NCBI GenBank assembly: GCA_003497135.1
Contig: DNKR01000035.1
Span: 1,819 to 17,939, forward strand
Length of the DNA: 16,121 nucleotides
Reading direction: 5' to 3'
Origin: Candidatus Uhrbacteria bacterium
Lineage (GTDB): Bacteria; Patescibacteriota; Patescibacteriia; UBA9934; UBA9568
The notes under the pieces were generated by a model. That model did no database searches. It had not been told where the DNA came from and saw only the letters and a program-made list of their open reading frames with translations. The position numbers and the translations under genes were made by a program. Numbering within the stretch: the first letter of the stretch is position 1; each line of letters starts with the position of its first letter. Shown here one piece after another: positions 14,325 to 16,121 of the stretch.

Positions 14325-15488
14325 ATGGACATAAACGAAAAGTCACTTGAACTGCATGCAAAGCACAAAGGCAAGATAGAAATTACGCCAAAAGTTAAAG
14401 TATCAAGCGTAAAAGATTTGTCATTGGTTTATACCCCGGGCGTTGCAGAGCCATGCAGAAGAATCGCAAAAAATCCCGAAGAAGTTTGGAACCTGACCAT
14501 AAAAGCAAACACTGTCGCTATTGTCACCGACGGATCAGCCGTGCTAGGGCTTGGAAACATCGGGGCAAAAGCTGCCATTCCCGTTATGGAGGGCAAGGCA
14601 GTGCTTATGAAAAAATTCGCAGGAATTGACGCGTTTCCGATTTGTCTTGATACGCAGGATCCTGACGAGATAGTTGCAACAGTCCAGCGCATCGCGCCGG
14701 TGTTTGGAGGAATAAATCTTGAAGATATTTCTGCTCCGCGTTGTTTTGAAATAGAAGAGCGGTTGAGAGGCGAACTTGAAATACCTGTCGTGCACGACGA
14801 CCAGCATGGCACATCCATAGCTGTATTGGCCGGTCTTATTAATGCGCTTAAAGTCGCTGGAAAAAATCTTGGCGATTGCAGAATAGCGATAAGCGGGGCG
14901 GGAGCCGCAGGAATAGCGATTGCAAATACGCTTATAGACGCAGGCGCAAAGCGCATTCAGGTTTTGGATTCGCATGGGCTTATCACAGATGACAGGGCAG
15001 AAGGCATGAACAAGTACAAACTTGCGCTTGCGCAAAGAATCAAAACCGAGTGCGGCACAGAATCGTATGCTGGCGGCTCTGGTTTGGCCGCGGTTCTTGC
15101 CGGCGCTGATGTGTTTATAGGCGTAAGCCGCCCGGGTATAGTTACAGAAGATATGGCAAGATCAATGGCGAAAAATTCCATTATTTTTGCAATGTCAAAT
15201 CCAATGCCGGAGATAATGCCTGAAATAGCAAAATCAGCAGGCGCGCTGGTTGTTGCAACAGGCAGATCTGATTATCCGAACCAGGTGAACAACGCTCTTG
15301 CTTTCCCGGGCGTTTTCAAAGGATTGCTTGAGTCGCGTACAAGGTTTCTTTCAAGCAGAATGAAAATAGAATCAGCAAAAGCAATAGCTGATCTTATTAA
15401 GAACCCAACCGCTGACAAAATTCTGCCATCCGTTCTTGATAAACAGGTTGCCGATGTTGTTTCAAAAGCTGTTATAATGAATATATGA
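14325..15488 (+). CDS. Malic enzyme (malate dehydrogenase, oxaloacetate-decarboxylating)
   Basis: This 387-residue enzyme converts malate to pyruvate and CO2 while reducing NAD(P)+. It is the short bacterial form without extra C-terminal domains. Key residues are present: Y36 in YTPGVAEPC, K96 in the MKKFAG segment, metal ligands E133 and D134 in NLEDI, D158 and D159 in HDDQHGT (157-163), the Rossmann loop GAGAAG (191-196), and the late SNPMPEIMPE motif. Cofactor choice between NAD and NADP cannot be read. No SD precedes the ATG. TATAAA (14314-14319), spanning the helicase stop, is only 5 nt upstream, so it is more likely cotranscribed with the helicase gene. Its 3' end overlaps the next gene by 4 nt (ATGA). 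Confidence 0.95.
   Translation: MDINEKSLELHAKHKGKIEITPKVKVSSVKDLSLVYTPGVAEPCRRIAKNPEEVWNLTIKANTVAIVTDGSAVLGLGNIGAKAAIPVMEGKAVLMKKFAGIDAFPICLDTQDPDEIVATVQRIAPVFGGINLEDISAPRCFEIEERLRGELEIPVVHDDQHGTSIAVLAGLINALKVAGKNLGDCRIAISGAGAAGIAIANTLIDAGAKRIQVLDSHGLITDDRAEGMNKYKLALAQRIKTECGTESYAGGSGLAAVLAGADVFIGVSRPGIVTEDMARSMAKNSIIFAMSNPMPEIMPEIAKSAGALVVATGRSDYPNQVNNALAFPGVFKGLLESRTRFLSSRMKIESAKAIADLIKNPTADKILPSVLDKQVADVVSKAVIMNI
15473..15478 (+). promoter_or_regulatory. -10 box inside the malic enzyme gene, serving the next gene
   Basis: A perfect TATAAT lies within the last codons of the malic enzyme gene, with 6 nt between it and the ATG at 15485. The predicted start site (about 7 nt past the box) falls on that ATG. 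The -35 region is weak (TTGCCG, 15448-15453, with a 19-bp spacer). Confidence 0.5.
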
Positions 15489-16060
15489 GCCATTATCAGC
15501 GAAGCTATTATTCAGCTCCAAAAAGAAAACGATGGCGCGTGGTTCCCGCGAGTATCATTGCGATAGCGATTTTGTTTATTGTTTTTGCAATTGGCATTGG
15601 AAGATTTCAGGGCAGGGCAGGCGATCGGAGCAATTATTCAGAATCTGTTTTGGAACAGAATTCAGAGTCCCTATCAGATTCATTTTTTGGCAGGCAGATT
15701 TCACAAATGCGCTGGAGCGCTGATGATGCGCTTACAAATAAATTGGGCGCGACAAGCGAATATCGCAAAGCTACTGTTGAGCGTGAATTCAGCAACAACC
15801 AATACACTGTAATTATATTAACTTCACTTCCTGAACCGCCGGAAGGATATTATTACGAAGTTTGGTTGCTTCAGCGCGAACCAGAGTTTGATTTCTTTTC
15901 ACTTGGAAAAATGTTTCACAATGATGCAGGACAGCTTTACAAGCAATGGGATGGTAAACAAGGCGAAAGTTATGCGGGATATACCGAAGCTGTTGTAACT
16001 CTGGAGGCAGATGACGGCAATCTTGACCCTTCAGCGCATGTTCTGGAAGGCGGGTTTTAG
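15485..16060 (+). CDS. Single-pass membrane protein with RskA (anti-sigma-K) C-terminal-like domain
   Basis: This 191-residue protein has a basic cytoplasmic tail (KRKRWR at 13-18), one membrane segment (about 19-38) and an outside domain. That domain has features of the RskA C-terminal family: LPEPPEGYYYEVWL (115-128), then 'FFSLGKM' (137-143), and the terminal DPSAHVLEGGF (181-191). In classic RskA proteins an N-terminal zinc-finger-like anti-sigma domain binds an ECF sigma factor. Here the cytoplasmic part is only about 18 residues, so it cannot hold that domain, and no sigma factor gene is adjacent. It is probably a surface or sensing protein rather than a working anti-sigma factor. The start overlaps the malic enzyme stop by 4 nt and has no SD. 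Confidence 0.8.
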   Translation: MSHYQRSYYSAPKRKRWRVVPASIIAIAILFIVFAIGIGRFQGRAGDRSNYSESVLEQNSESLSDSFFGRQISQMRWSADDALTNKLGATSEYRKATVEREFSNNQYTVIILTSLPEPPEGYYYEVWLLQREPEFDFFSLGKMFHNDAGQLYKQWDGKQGESYAGYTEAVVTLEADDGNLDPSAHVLEGGF

Positions 16061-16082
16061 AAATTTCCGTCATTCCTACCAA

Positions 16083-16121
16083 CCCTGAATATGGGTTCGA
16101 CCACGCCTTTTCGCGAAAGGG
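16083..16121. repeat. Two short hairpins at the window end
   Basis: AACCC/GGGTT (16080-16096 region) and CCTTT-TCGCG-AAAGG (about 16106-16120) are small inverted repeats just after the last stop. They could be the start of a dispersed palindromic element or a weak terminator. The window ends here. Confidence 0.3.

Noticed and set aside
16093..16105. GGTTCGA resembling a tRNA T-loop
   Set aside because: The flanking bases do not form a 5-bp T stem, and no acceptor, D or anticodon arms can be built around it.
1..16121. Alternative genetic code (UGA as glycine), as in some Patescibacteria lineages
   Set aside because: TGA ends the lipoprotein, the malic enzyme and the Cys-rich protein at sensible places, and conserved glycines in motifs use GGN codons.

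Overview
The window reads as chromosomal DNA of a bacterium with a moderately AT-rich core. The standard genetic code fits: TGA ends several genes and is not needed as a sense codon. Three things suggest a Candidate Phyla Radiation (Patescibacteria) type organism: short intergenic regions, a giant unassigned surface protein beside a few housekeeping-like genes, and core genes that start without a Shine-Dalgarno (SD) sequence. This placement is inference from style, not from a marker gene.

Five 'core-style' genes lie on the plus strand: an ABC exporter (692-2461), a 2604-residue anchored surface protein (3546-11360), a UvrD/PcrA/Rep helicase (12267-14318), a malic enzyme (14325-15488) and a membrane protein with an RskA C-terminal-like domain (15485-16060). 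None has a recognisable SD sequence. In at least three, a good -10 box lies 6-9 nt from the ATG, so the transcripts are probably leaderless.

Between these genes sit three small self-contained 'islets' of a different style. They are visibly richer in G+C, every gene has a strong SD, and each islet has its own candidate promoter. Islet 1 (minus, about 39-662) encodes an Ig-like small protein and a CxxC small protein. Islet 2 (minus, about 2579-3382) encodes a Cys-rich membrane-anchored protein and a small unknown protein. Islet 3 (plus, about 11477-12202) encodes a lipoprotein with a PEGA-like domain. Islets 2 and 3 end in candidate intrinsic terminators. Most products look exported or membrane-bound, and none has a clear function.

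The gaps hold elaborate inverted repeats: a nested palindrome after the ABC gene (2461-2524), another after the giant gene (11384-11462), and a 15-bp palindrome shared 13/15 between 3333-3347 and 11422-11436. A near-perfect palindrome (670-691) covers the -10 box of the ABC exporter up to its ATG. No tRNA, rRNA, CRISPR array, transposase or integrase was seen. No gap without a gene exceeds 300 bases.

The giant protein is the most striking object. It has a basic cytoplasmic tail with CxxC, a transmembrane anchor, two beta-propeller-like regions, duplicated RTG/WxxW modules (one split by a jelly-roll-like insertion), two cadherin/tandem-95-like Ig domains, a long unassigned centre, a prealbumin-like domain and a C-terminal hydrophobic tail.
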